This document shows positions 51,075 through 59,062 of a DNA stretch of 64,000 bases, one piece after another. The stretch spans positions 44,267 to 108,266 of the forward strand of contig JAJPJC010000540.1 of the NCBI GenBank assembly GCA_021324445.1. Direction: 5' to 3'. Every line of letters starts with the position of its first letter. The first letter of the stretch is position 1. The notes beneath the pieces were generated by a model. It saw nothing but the letters and a program-made list of their open reading frames with translations. It made no database searches and was not told the DNA's origin. The translations under genes and the position numbers were made by a program. The DNA is from Isosphaeraceae bacterium (GTDB taxonomy: Bacteria; Planctomycetota; Planctomycetia; Isosphaerales; Isosphaeraceae).

Positions 51075-51659
51075 TTATTCATTGTAGGAGGAACCCAGTC
51101 GCCTTCGGAGGGTTTTCAGCCCGCGATGGAGCAAGCCGGCAACAGCCGCCTTGGTCGCACCCAGCTCGGCGGCGATCTCAGAGAGCGGCAGGCCCCGGAG
51201 ATGATGCAGCTCGATCGCGCGGCGCTGGGATTCGGGCAGCTCGGCCAGGACCGCGGCCATCCGCAACAGCTCCTCCTGGCGCATGGCTTGCTGACTGGGC
51301 GAGGACTGCTCGGCGGCCAGCCATCGCTCCAGCCGCGTTGCCGATTGGTCCAGCGCCGCGTCCAGCGACCACTCCCGGCGCACGTCCCGCTTGCGGGCGG
51401 ACAGCCTGCGGAGCGCGTCCGCGAGGTTGTGGCTCAAAATCGAGCGCAGCCACGCGGTCGTCTCCGCCTCGGCCCGGATCCGCTCCGGGTGTTCCCTCAA
51501 TCCCTGATGGGCCTCCAGGAGCGTCTGCTGGACGACGCCCGAGAGGTCCACCTTGTCGCGGAGGGCCGGCGCGACCTCCAGCCGGGCCAGCAGGAGCAGG
51601 TAGGCGCGGAACCGCTCGAGATCCTCCTGGGTCCTGGGTCCCGGTTCGGGGGTCGTCAT
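51075..51659 (-). CDS. ECF-type RNA polymerase sigma factor
   Basis: About 194 residues from the ATG at 51659; an in-frame ATG at 51674 is an alternative. Region 2 (FRAYLLLLARLEVAPALRDK, DLSGVVQQTLLEAHQGL, TTAWLRSILSHNLADALRRL) and region 4 (LAELPESQRRAIELHHLRGL, PLSEIAAELGATKAAVAGLL and HRGLKTLRRRL) are complete. This is the planctomycete ECF subgroup found next to WD40 Ser/Thr kinases; the kinase gene follows 400 bases downstream. Phosphorylation control by the kinase in place of an anti-sigma factor is a plausible but unproven model. No anti-sigma gene is adjacent. Confidence 0.9.
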   Translation of the reverse strand: MTTPEPGPRTQEDLERFRAYLLLLARLEVAPALRDKVDLSGVVQQTLLEAHQGLREHPERIRAEAETTAWLRSILSHNLADALRRLSARKRDVRREWSLDAALDQSATRLERWLAAEQSSPSQQAMRQEELLRMAAVLAELPESQRRAIELHHLRGLPLSEIAAELGATKAAVAGLLHRGLKTLRRRLGSSYNE

Positions 51660-51753
51660 CGGCGCCTGGTGCATCGTCCGTGGTCCTGGGTAGGCGGTTC
51701 CGCATCTGATCATACCATCCGCGGGTCCGATACTTCCTCCCCTGCCCGCCCCG

Positions 51754-51808
51754 GTAGGTCGGGCTTTAGCCTGACGCTTCGGTCCTGTCAGGCTAAAGCC
51801 CGACCTAC
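51754..51808. repeat. Perfect 22-base hairpin
   Basis: GTAGGTCGGGCTTTAGCCTG and AC (51754-51775) is the exact inverse of 51787-51808, with an 11-base loop. It lies between the start of the sigma factor gene and the end of the exported-protein gene on the same strand. It could act as a 3' structure for the latter, but it has no T-run. It has the form of a dispersed REP-type element. Confidence 0.8.
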
Positions 51809-51840
51809 GTGCAGCTTCCCGGCGGGGCGGGGTAATCTGC

Positions 51841-53760
51841 CTACGGACGAAGAACCAGGGACGATGCCCGATCGCGGCGGTCCTGGGCGTCGAGCAGCAG
51901 TGCCAGGAGGACGCGCGCCGTTCGCTCGCCCGTGGTGCCCTGGCTGCACGCGACGGGATTCGAGCGACTCAGCGTCTCCTCGAGCTGGGCAATTGTCGCA
52001 TCAGCTTTGCCGGCTCGAACCAGGCACTGCGCGTAGGCCCGGCCAACCCACCAGTCGCGCGTCCAGGCGAGAGCGTCCGGAGAGACACCAGGTTTGACCG
52101 ACCTGACGTAGGACTCGACGCGGCGTGCATAGGTCTCGGCGGCGCGGCCGTCGTCGCCGATCGCCTCGAGGTAGGCACCCCGCAGCTCGAGCGCGCCGGG
52201 ATCACCGGCCTCGCTTCGACCAGGCGGCTCGGGACTCTTCCGCAGCTCCTGCCAGAGGGCCACGCTCTCGGCCCGGGCCTCGGCCGCCAGCCCGATCTCG
52301 CGGAGGACGCGCGCCAGATGGGCCCGAAGCTGGATCACTTCGGTGTTGAGCCGTTTCCCGTCGCCGGCGTGGTGGATCGTGGCGCGAAGCTCGGTCACGA
52401 ACTCGGTCAGGAGCAAGCGGCGGCAGAGAGTCCGCACCTGGTCGTCGCGCGTGGTCCGGGCGATGCGCCGGACGATCGGCTCGACGTAACGCCCCTGCTC
52501 CCGGAGGTATCCAAAAGCACGCTGACGCCGAGCCGAGTCCGTGCCGGCCAGGTCGCGGACTGCGGCCTCGGCCAGCCGTTCGCGCTCGGGGCTCAGCAGC
52601 TCCAGCCGGCCCACCATCACACGCACGACCTGCTTCGGCTGCGGCACGATCGAGATCGGGATGAAGGTGTCGGTCCAGGACTGCGGCAGCACGAACAGGA
52701 TGCGAATCCCTTCGCTCTGGAAATAACTGTTCGTCCAGGTGTTGACCATCGCGCGGGCCTCCTTCGGGTAGAGACCCGACTCGATCAACCGGGCAGCGAG
52801 ATCGTCAGCAACCGCCCTGGTGAACTGGGCCAGGGGCAACGCCTTGTCCCTGGGCGGGATGAGGCCGGTGACTTCCTCACCGGGCCGCAACGCTGGGCGG
52901 TATTGATAGGCTCCGCGGCCATCCTCGACCCGCAGGACGAAGATATGCCGAACCCCATCGCCGAGAGTGGGGTCGCGATCCAGCGCCAGGGTGCCCCCGG
53001 ACCGCGCCTCGGCGCGCAAGGGCAGGCGCGCCTGTCCCAGCCCGCGATAGAAGAGGAACCTCTCGTACTCCGCAGGCCCGGCCGGCTGGGTCCGATCGAT
53101 CGTCCGGACGAAGGCCGCATCGACGTCGCGCGCGAAGTTCCACAAGGCGTCGCGGCTGGTCGCGGGGAGATCAAACGCCCGCTGGAGCAGTCCCCCTGGA
53201 TTCCTGGGGATCTCCTTCGGGACAGCCGAAGCGGGAATCACGTCGGCGAACCAGCAGATGCGCCCCCCGCGCAGGCGGTCGGGCGACTCGGCCTGCTCCA
53301 CCAATGAGGGACGGACCACCGCGGCCTGGGGATACCACTGCGTCCAGATCCCGTGAGGAAACCCCACGCCGACCCGGACCTGCACCGGCTGCGGCGTGTA
53401 GAAGTAAATCACGGGGGTCTCGCCCTTCAGGAACATGATCGGCAGGCGGAGCTGATCGCGCGACCGCGCATGCACGAACGACGGCAACGCGTGCTCCTCG
53501 TGGTACATCCCGTCGAGCGCAGCCCCGTCCGAGCCGTTCATGCCCAGGAATGTGCCCCACTCGTGGACGACCAGGCCGCTTGGCTTCGGGTCAACGGCCC
53601 CCGGAGCGTCGGACGATGGCTGAGTCGCCACGGCCTCCGTCTTGCCCGCCTCGCCCAGCCTCGCTGAAGATGGGGCCAGCCCCGCCACCACCACGGCCAA
53701 GCCCACCGACAGCGCCAGCCCCGCGACGCCACGACCGAAGTTCGGACGAATCCGCCCCAT
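51841..53760 (-). CDS. Large exported protein of unknown function
   Basis: A 639-residue protein from the ATG at 53760 with a strong GAGGAGG site. A signal peptide (GVAGLALSVGLAVVVAGLAP) is followed by a characteristic start of the mature part, LVVHEWGTFLGMNGSDGAAL, and ARSRDQLRLPIMFLKGETPV IYFYTPQP. The middle (~200-400) has strands such as RHIFVLRVEDGRGAYQYRPA and a Trp-rich part (NTWTNSYFQSEGIRILFVLP QSWTD). The C-terminal ~220 residues are helical, TPR-like (LRGAYLEAIGDDGRAAETYA). No catalytic signature is evident and I do not recognise the family. Confidence 0.82.
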   Translation of the reverse strand: MGRIRPNFGRGVAGLALSVGLAVVVAGLAPSSARLGEAGKTEAVATQPSSDAPGAVDPKPSGLVVHEWGTFLGMNGSDGAALDGMYHEEHALPSFVHARSRDQLRLPIMFLKGETPVIYFYTPQPVQVRVGVGFPHGIWTQWYPQAAVVRPSLVEQAESPDRLRGGRICWFADVIPASAVPKEIPRNPGGLLQRAFDLPATSRDALWNFARDVDAAFVRTIDRTQPAGPAEYERFLFYRGLGQARLPLRAEARSGGTLALDRDPTLGDGVRHIFVLRVEDGRGAYQYRPALRPGEEVTGLIPPRDKALPLAQFTRAVADDLAARLIESGLYPKEARAMVNTWTNSYFQSEGIRILFVLPQSWTDTFIPISIVPQPKQVVRVMVGRLELLSPERERLAEAAVRDLAGTDSARRQRAFGYLREQGRYVEPIVRRIARTTRDDQVRTLCRRLLLTEFVTELRATIHHAGDGKRLNTEVIQLRAHLARVLREIGLAAEARAESVALWQELRKSPEPPGRSEAGDPGALELRGAYLEAIGDDGRAAETYARRVESYVRSVKPGVSPDALAWTRDWWVGRAYAQCLVRAGKADATIAQLEETLSRSNPVACSQGTTGERTARVLLALLLDAQDRRDRASSLVLRP

Positions 53761-54161
53761 GGTCAGCTCCTCCTCAAGGACTCAGAACACGCCGCGAGCG
53801 TCCGGGCGGACCCACCCGCCGCGCCGGCGCCTCCCCCCGATCGGGTTGTCGCGGGACGACCGAGCCCGCGGCCGTCTGAGGAACAGGGCGTAAGCCGCGG
53901 GCCGAGGGAGCGCACCCACTCGCGCCGACTCGACCGGTTCACTGCTGTTAAGGATTGTCAAAAGCAGATTGGCCGTGTCGACCGCGAATTGCGAATTTCG
54001 ATTCCCATCTGGAGAGGGGAGCGGCAGCCTTCCGCTCCGGGATTGCCCGGACCATTCCTCCGGAAGGCGGCCTTGCCCCCCTCCCCCGGTCGACTGACCG
54101 CGCCACGGCGCGAGGGTCGGGAACGGAATCGAAACAGCTCCTTGTCATGGAGGATGATGGC
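53761..54161. other. Divergent intergenic region
   Basis: 401 bases between two exported-protein genes facing away from each other. Open frames exist on the plus strand (from 53955) in phase with the downstream gene, but the translation before 54162 is Arg/Pro-rich with no export signal. An AT-richer patch (TTAAGGATTGTCAAAAGCAG near 53949-53968) is a likely promoter site. Confidence 0.45.
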
Positions 54162-55346
54162 ATGCTTGGTCTGATGAGAAGATCCGCCGCGGGTTTACCG
54201 CAGCGGGAACCTTACCGGGCGCCGAAGGCTGCGGTGGGTTGCGAGGCCCTGGAAGGCCGGGCGCTCCTGTCGAGGGGGCTCGGGGGACTTGGAGCGTTCG
54301 GAGCAGGAGGCATGGGATCGGGTTTCCGCATGGCCGATCTGGGCTCCTTCGGCGGCGGTGGTCCTGGTGCGATGTTCGGCGCTGGCAGTCTGGGCCTGGG
54401 TGGGGGGGTCAAGGACCCGACCTTCCTGCTGACTGCCTCGCTGTTGAACACGGGGAGCGGCACGACGACGCCCCCATCACGGGCCGTCCTGTCGTCCTCG
54501 GCCGTTCAATCGGTGTTCCAGACCCTCCAGACGGACCTCAAGAACGACACGCCCAGCGGGGCCAAGCCCACGCATGCGTCGGTGGGCCAACTCCAGGATG
54601 ACCTGGCGGCGATCCGCAAGGGGACGCTCAGCGGCAGCAGCGCCCAGTCGAAGATCCAGTCCGATGAGGCGTCCATCCTCTCCAGCATGGGCCTGACCCA
54701 GACGCAAGTGACCCAGATCCAGTCCGATCTCCAGGCGGTCCAGTCGGCCATCCAGTCGGCGTCGAGCTCCAACTCGTCGTCCAGCACGGGATCGTCATCA
54801 ACCACCGGATCGTCGTCCAGCACGAGCAGCACGACTTCCAGCGGTTCCTCGGGCTGGTCGGCCGTCCAGACGGCCATGCAAACGCTCCAGAAGGACCTCC
54901 AGAGCGACACCCCATCCGGGGCGCAGCCCACGCACGCCTCGGTCGGACAGGTCCTGGACGATCTGGACGCCATCCGGAAGGGGACGCTGACCGGCACCCA
55001 GGCCCAGACCCAGGTCCAGACTGACGCGGCCGCGGTGCTGGCGAGCATGGGGCTGACTCAGGCCCAGATCACCACGATCCAATCCGATCAGCAGGCCCTC
55101 CAGGCCGCAATCCAGGCGAATACCAGCTCCTCGACGTCGAGCTCGTCCTCGACCTCGACGTCGAGCTCGTCCTCGTCCTCCACCGGCTCAGACACGGCCG
55201 CAGTGATGCAATCCGTGGAAGGGTGGCTGGTGGGGATTCCGGGGCTCGGCGGCTTCGGGATGCGCGGGCTGCGGAGCTCCGGGATGGCGGGCTCGATGTC
55301 CGGTCCGATGGGATTTGGCCGCATGTGGTCCAGGGGCGGCTTCTGA
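54162..55346 (+). CDS. Surface-type 'LEGRALLS' protein with duplicated domain
   Basis: About 394 residues; the ATG at 54162 is chosen for GGAGG eight bases upstream. The N-terminus has the planctomycete secretion-type motif CEALEGRALLSRG at about 27-39. A Gly-rich stretch follows. Two related ~80-residue helical units come next: QTLQTDLKNDTPSGAKPTHA SVGQLQDDLAAIRKGTLSG, and QTLQKDLQSDTPSGAQPTHA SVGQVLDDLDAIRKGTLTG. Each ends in a coiled-coil-like TQxQVTQIQSD segment and a Ser/Thr-only linker. The C-terminus is Gly/Met-rich (GFGMRGLRSSGMAGSMSG). No enzyme motif is present; a structural or surface role is inferred. Confidence 0.78.
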   Translation: MLGLMRRSAAGLPQREPYRAPKAAVGCEALEGRALLSRGLGGLGAFGAGGMGSGFRMADLGSFGGGGPGAMFGAGSLGLGGGVKDPTFLLTASLLNTGSGTTTPPSRAVLSSSAVQSVFQTLQTDLKNDTPSGAKPTHASVGQLQDDLAAIRKGTLSGSSAQSKIQSDEASILSSMGLTQTQVTQIQSDLQAVQSAIQSASSSNSSSSTGSSSTTGSSSSTSSTTSSGSSGWSAVQTAMQTLQKDLQSDTPSGAQPTHASVGQVLDDLDAIRKGTLTGTQAQTQVQTDAAAVLASMGLTQAQITTIQSDQQALQAAIQANTSSSTSSSSSTSTSSSSSSSTGSDTAAVMQSVEGWLVGIPGLGGFGMRGLRSSGMAGSMSGPMGFGRMWSRGGF

Positions 55347-55602
55347 CGCCGATCGCGCCGGACGTGGCGGGTTCGAGGCGGAGCATCCATTCCTCGCTGC
55401 CATCTCGGGTGGAACCGGGCGTTCGACCCCGCGGACCCGCCGAGCCGGCTCGTACGGGTTGAACGGGGCGCGTTACAGATTGCTGTCGCTAATAGTTTAA
55501 GAGTATGTATCCAAAACCGCGACCGTCAGGTGGCGAGGAATCTGACCCGTCCCTGACGGTCGGCGTTCGCTCGGGTGCTCTCGGGATCAGAAAGCAGCCG
55601 CC

Positions 55603-56340
55603 ATGAATTATCAGGCGACACCCGTTCAGGAAGAATCAGAGATCTCCCTGCTGTTGATCGACGACGACGTGGAACTCTGCGATCTGGTGCGCGAATTCTT
55701 CGCGGGGCGCGGGATCGCCGTGGAGGCGATCGCTGACGGCCGTCGGGGTCTGGCGCGGGCGCTGGGCGGTGGGCACGACCTGATCCTGCTGGACGTGATG
55801 CTGCCGGGCCTGGACGGATTCGAGGTGCTGCGGCAGGTCCGCCGCCGCAGCCTGGTGCCGATCATCATGCTGACCGCGCGGACCGCCCGGGGCGACCGGG
55901 TGGCGGGCCTGGATGCGGGGGCCGACGATTACCTGCCCAAGCCGTTCGAGCCGGAGGAGCTGATCGCCCGCATCCGCGCCGTGCTGCGGCGCACCCACCG
56001 GGCCGCCCCTCCCAGCACGGAAGTGCTGGAGGTCCATGGTGTCAAGCTGGTTCCGGGCACGCGCGAGGTCTACTCGGCGGGCCGGCCCGTCGCGATCACG
56101 ACGACCGAGTTCGATATCCTCGAGGTGATCGTCCGCGCCGCGGGGCGGATCATCTCTCGCGATGAGCTCTCGGCGGCGGTCTATCGACGGCCCGCCCAGC
56201 CCCACGACCGCTCGCTGGATGTCCACGTCAGCCACTTGCGACGGAAGCTCGGTGCGCGGGGCGCGCTAATCCGCACCATCCGGGGGGTTGGCTACCTCTT
56301 CTGCGCCGAGGTGGTCGAGAACGGTGGGACACCCCGATGA
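55603..56340 (+). CDS. OmpR/CpxR-family response regulator
   Basis: A 245-residue protein. The receiver domain (~15-130) has acidic pocket Asp20/21 (LLLIDDDVE), phospho-acceptor Asp64 (LILLDVMLPGLDG), LTARTARGD and Lys113 (DDYLPKPFEP). The C-terminal winged helix (~145-235) has TTTEFDILEVIVRAAGRIIS, SLDVHVSHLRRKLG and IRTIRGVGYLF. It binds DNA as a phosphorylated dimer. Its TGA overlaps the start of the histidine kinase gene, forming a two-component operon of the CpxAR type. Confidence 0.94.
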   Translation: MNYQATPVQEESEISLLLIDDDVELCDLVREFFAGRGIAVEAIADGRRGLARALGGGHDLILLDVMLPGLDGFEVLRQVRRRSLVPIIMLTARTARGDRVAGLDAGADDYLPKPFEPEELIARIRAVLRRTHRAAPPSTEVLEVHGVKLVPGTREVYSAGRPVAITTTEFDILEVIVRAAGRIISRDELSAAVYRRPAQPHDRSLDVHVSHLRRKLGARGALIRTIRGVGYLFCAEVVENGGTPR

Positions 56341-57716
56341 GGATCCGTGTCCGCTCGATCTTCGCCAAGGTGGTTATCTGGTTCACCGTGACGGTGGTGC
56401 TCTCGCTGGTCGGGTTGGTGGCCACATCGATGCTGCTGTCGGCCCGGTTGGTCGCGGGGCGCGAGCCGATGATGCCGCGCGTGCACAGCTTCTTCCTGGA
56501 TGAAGCGCGTCGAGCCTATGAGCAGGAGGGACCGGCGGGGCTCAGCGAGTATCTGGGGCGTCTGAACGATTTCAGCGATTCGGAGCATTTCTTGACCGAC
56601 AGTCGGGGAATCGACCTGGCCAACGGCGCGGACCGCTCGCCCCTGCTGTCCCGACGGGTCTCGCGGCCCCGTCCCCGTCGCTTCTGGCCGGGGGCGCGGC
56701 TCCTGGGCTGGATGCCGGGGCGGGAAGGACCGGCCGTGCTGGTCCATCACTCCGACGATCGCCGCTACCGCTTGATCACGGTCATGCCGCCGCGTCCGGG
56801 ATTGGCGCCGTGGGAGTCCCTCCAGTACTTCCTCTGGCTGCCGCTGTTGATCGGCGTCTTGTGCTACCTGCTGGCGGTGCACCTGGCCGCGCCGCTGCGG
56901 GGCCTGCGCCGCGTGCTGGAGAAGTTCGGCCGGGGCGACCTGGCTGTCCGGTTTCACCTGGCGCGGCGCGACGAGATCGGCGAGCTGGCGCAGGCGTTCA
57001 ACCGCATGGCCGACCAGATCACGACGCTGCTCTCGGCCGAGCGGCGGCTGCTCCAGGACGTCTCGCACGAGCTGCGCTCGCCCCTGGCCCGGCTGGGCTT
57101 CGCCGTCGAGCTGGCCAAGACCAGTCCCGACCGCGAGGCGGCGCTGGGGCGGATCCACAAGGAGGCGGACCGGCTCAATCACCTGGTGGACGAATTGCTC
57201 CAGCTCACGCGCGCCGAGGGAGACCCCAGCGCGCGGAACCTGCAAGCTGTCGACCTGGGGACCTTGCTGCGCGAGCTGGTGGCCGACTGTAGCCTGGAGG
57301 CCGACGCCCAGGGGTGCCGCTTGACCTTGAGCGGCCAGCGGTCGGTCGTCGTCACCGGCGAACGGGAGCTGCTCCGCCGCGCCTGCGAGAACATCCTGCG
57401 CAACGCGATCCGGCACGCGCCGGCGGCCAGTGCCGTCGAGCTCGAGCTGAGCCGGCATGACGACCATGCCACCATCACCATCCGGGATCATGGACCCGGC
57501 GTGCCGCGGCCGGCGCTGAGCGAGATCTTCAAGCCGTTCTACCGCGTCGAGGGCGACCGCGACCGCTCCAGCGGCGGCGTCGGGCTGGGCCTGGCCATCG
57601 CCCGCCGGGCCATCGAGCTCCATCAGGGGACTGTCACGGCCTTCAACGCCGATCCCGGCCTGGTCGTCGCCCTGGAGCTGCCGTGTGCGGCCGACAGGTC
57701 CTCGCTGCAACCTTGA
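56337..57716 (+). CDS. CpxA-like sensor histidine kinase
   Basis: A 459-residue membrane kinase; its ATG overlaps the regulator's stop. The first transmembrane segment is ~11-33 (VVIWFTVTVVLSLVGLVATS), then a ~120-residue periplasmic sensor, a second segment ~163-183 (LPLLIGVLCYLLAVHLAA), HAMP (LRGLRRVLEKFGRGDLAVRF), HisKA with His244 (QDVSHELRSPLARLGF) and HATPase (N box ENILRNAIRHAP, G1 DHGPGVPR, G2 GVGLGLAIARRAIELHQG). It should sense an envelope signal and phosphorylate the adjacent regulator. The periplasmic part shows no known domain. Confidence 0.94.
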   Translation: MRIRVRSIFAKVVIWFTVTVVLSLVGLVATSMLLSARLVAGREPMMPRVHSFFLDEARRAYEQEGPAGLSEYLGRLNDFSDSEHFLTDSRGIDLANGADRSPLLSRRVSRPRPRRFWPGARLLGWMPGREGPAVLVHHSDDRRYRLITVMPPRPGLAPWESLQYFLWLPLLIGVLCYLLAVHLAAPLRGLRRVLEKFGRGDLAVRFHLARRDEIGELAQAFNRMADQITTLLSAERRLLQDVSHELRSPLARLGFAVELAKTSPDREAALGRIHKEADRLNHLVDELLQLTRAEGDPSARNLQAVDLGTLLRELVADCSLEADAQGCRLTLSGQRSVVVTGERELLRRACENILRNAIRHAPAASAVELELSRHDDHATITIRDHGPGVPRPALSEIFKPFYRVEGDRDRSSGGVGLGLAIARRAIELHQGTVTAFNADPGLVVALELPCAADRSSLQP

Positions 57717-57815
57717 TCAGCCGCTCCCGGTCCGCTCACGTCGCCACAGAGCGCCGGCCGCGATGGGCGTCACGACGCGGTCCGGCTCGAACACCGGCTG
57801 ACCGGCCGGGGAGAA

Positions 57816-57845
57816 TTCACCTCTTCCAGGGCACCTTGGTACAAT
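57816..57845 (+). promoter_or_regulatory. Candidate promoter of the MetE-like gene
   Basis: TTCACC (57816-57821), an 18-base spacer, then TACAAT (57840-57845): four of six and five of six consensus bases. The start codon lies about 155 bases downstream. This is motif evidence only. Confidence 0.35.
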
Positions 57846-58000
57846 CAACACCGGTCCGGAACTGGGAGGGCGGTATCGTCTGTCCCATGCACCCGTGAGA
57901 ATGGCGGGAGCTGCGCACTCGAGGTGCCGATGAGGCCGGTGCCCGGCCTTCCCAGAACGGCAGACTCAGCGACAGCAAGACCTCGCGGCGAGGCGCCCGG

Positions 58001-59062
58001 ATGTCCATCCCAACCGAGCCGATCGGAAGCATCCCGCGGACCCCTCAGCTCCTCGCCGCGATCGCGACCGGGGACGGCACAGACCCGCGGTTGGACCCGC
58101 TCTACGATGAGGCGATCCGGGAGACCATCGCGGAGTTCGAGGCCACGGGCTCGCCGGTGATCACCGATGGCGAGCAGAGGAAATACCATAACTTCTGGAC
58201 GTATAGCGTGCAGGGGCTGCCCAACACGGCCCCGGATGGCTTCCGGATCCCCTTCTCGGCCGGGCATACGCGGCGGATGCCGCGGCTGACCGGCGGCCCG
58301 TTCCGATACCTGCGGCGCGCCGACGAATACCTCGATGTGGCGCTGCGGTACGCCCACGTGCCGGTGAAACAGGCGGTGATCTCACCCTCGGCGCTGAGCC
58401 TGATGTACCCGGCCGGCGGCATCCCCGGGTACCCGCGGGACCAGTTCATCGACGACCTGCTGCGCGAGCACGAGACCGAGGTCCGCAACTGCCTGCGCAA
58501 GGGCGCCCACTCCGTCCAGATCGACTTCACGGAGGCCCGACTGGCGGTCAAGATCGACCCCTCCGGAGGCCTGCTGCACAGCTTCATCGACCTGAACAAC
58601 CTGGCGCTGTCGCGGTTCTCCGCCCAGGACCGCCAGCGGATCGGCGTGCACACCTGCCCCGGCTCCGACCGGGACTCGACCCACAGTGGGGAGATCGATT
58701 ACGCCGCGTTGCTGCCCAGCCTCTTCGAGCTGATGGTCGGGAATTTCTACATCGCCCTGGCCGGCGAGCGCGATCGCGCCCACGTCTTGAAGATCATCCG
58801 CCAGTACCTCAAGGAGGACCAGCGGGTCTTCGTCGGCGTCATCTCACCGATCGACCCGCGCGTCGAGACCGCCGAAGAGGTTCGGGACCGGGTCCTGGAG
58901 GCGGCCCGGTACATCCCGGTCGACCAACTGGGCACGACCGACGACTGCGGCTTCTCGCCGTTCTGCGACGACACCTCCACGTCCCGCGGCACGGCATTTG
59001 CTAAAATTCGGATGCGGGTGGCGGGTACCACCCTGGCCTCGACCGTACTCGGAGCTGGCTGA
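58001..59062 (+). CDS. MetE C-terminal-like (cobalamin-independent methionine synthase II family) protein
   Basis: A 353-residue TIM-barrel protein of the UROD/MetE-like superfamily. It starts with the family pattern SIPTEPIGSIPRTPQLLAAI, then FEATGSPVITDGEQRKYHNF, the substrate region TGGPFRYLRRADEYLDVALR, CLRKGAHSVQIDFTEARLAV, GVHTCPGSDRDSTHSGEIDY (with His/Cys as zinc-ligand candidates), FVGVISPIDPRVETAEEVRD and GTTDDCGFSPFCDD. Single-barrel relatives include thiol methyltransferases and epoxyalkane:coenzyme M transferase, so methionine synthesis itself is not certain. Its stop overlaps the start of a PAS hybrid kinase (TGATG). Confidence 0.82.
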   Translation: MSIPTEPIGSIPRTPQLLAAIATGDGTDPRLDPLYDEAIRETIAEFEATGSPVITDGEQRKYHNFWTYSVQGLPNTAPDGFRIPFSAGHTRRMPRLTGGPFRYLRRADEYLDVALRYAHVPVKQAVISPSALSLMYPAGGIPGYPRDQFIDDLLREHETEVRNCLRKGAHSVQIDFTEARLAVKIDPSGGLLHSFIDLNNLALSRFSAQDRQRIGVHTCPGSDRDSTHSGEIDYAALLPSLFELMVGNFYIALAGERDRAHVLKIIRQYLKEDQRVFVGVISPIDPRVETAEEVRDRVLEAARYIPVDQLGTTDDCGFSPFCDDTSTSRGTAFAKIRMRVAGTTLASTVLGAG

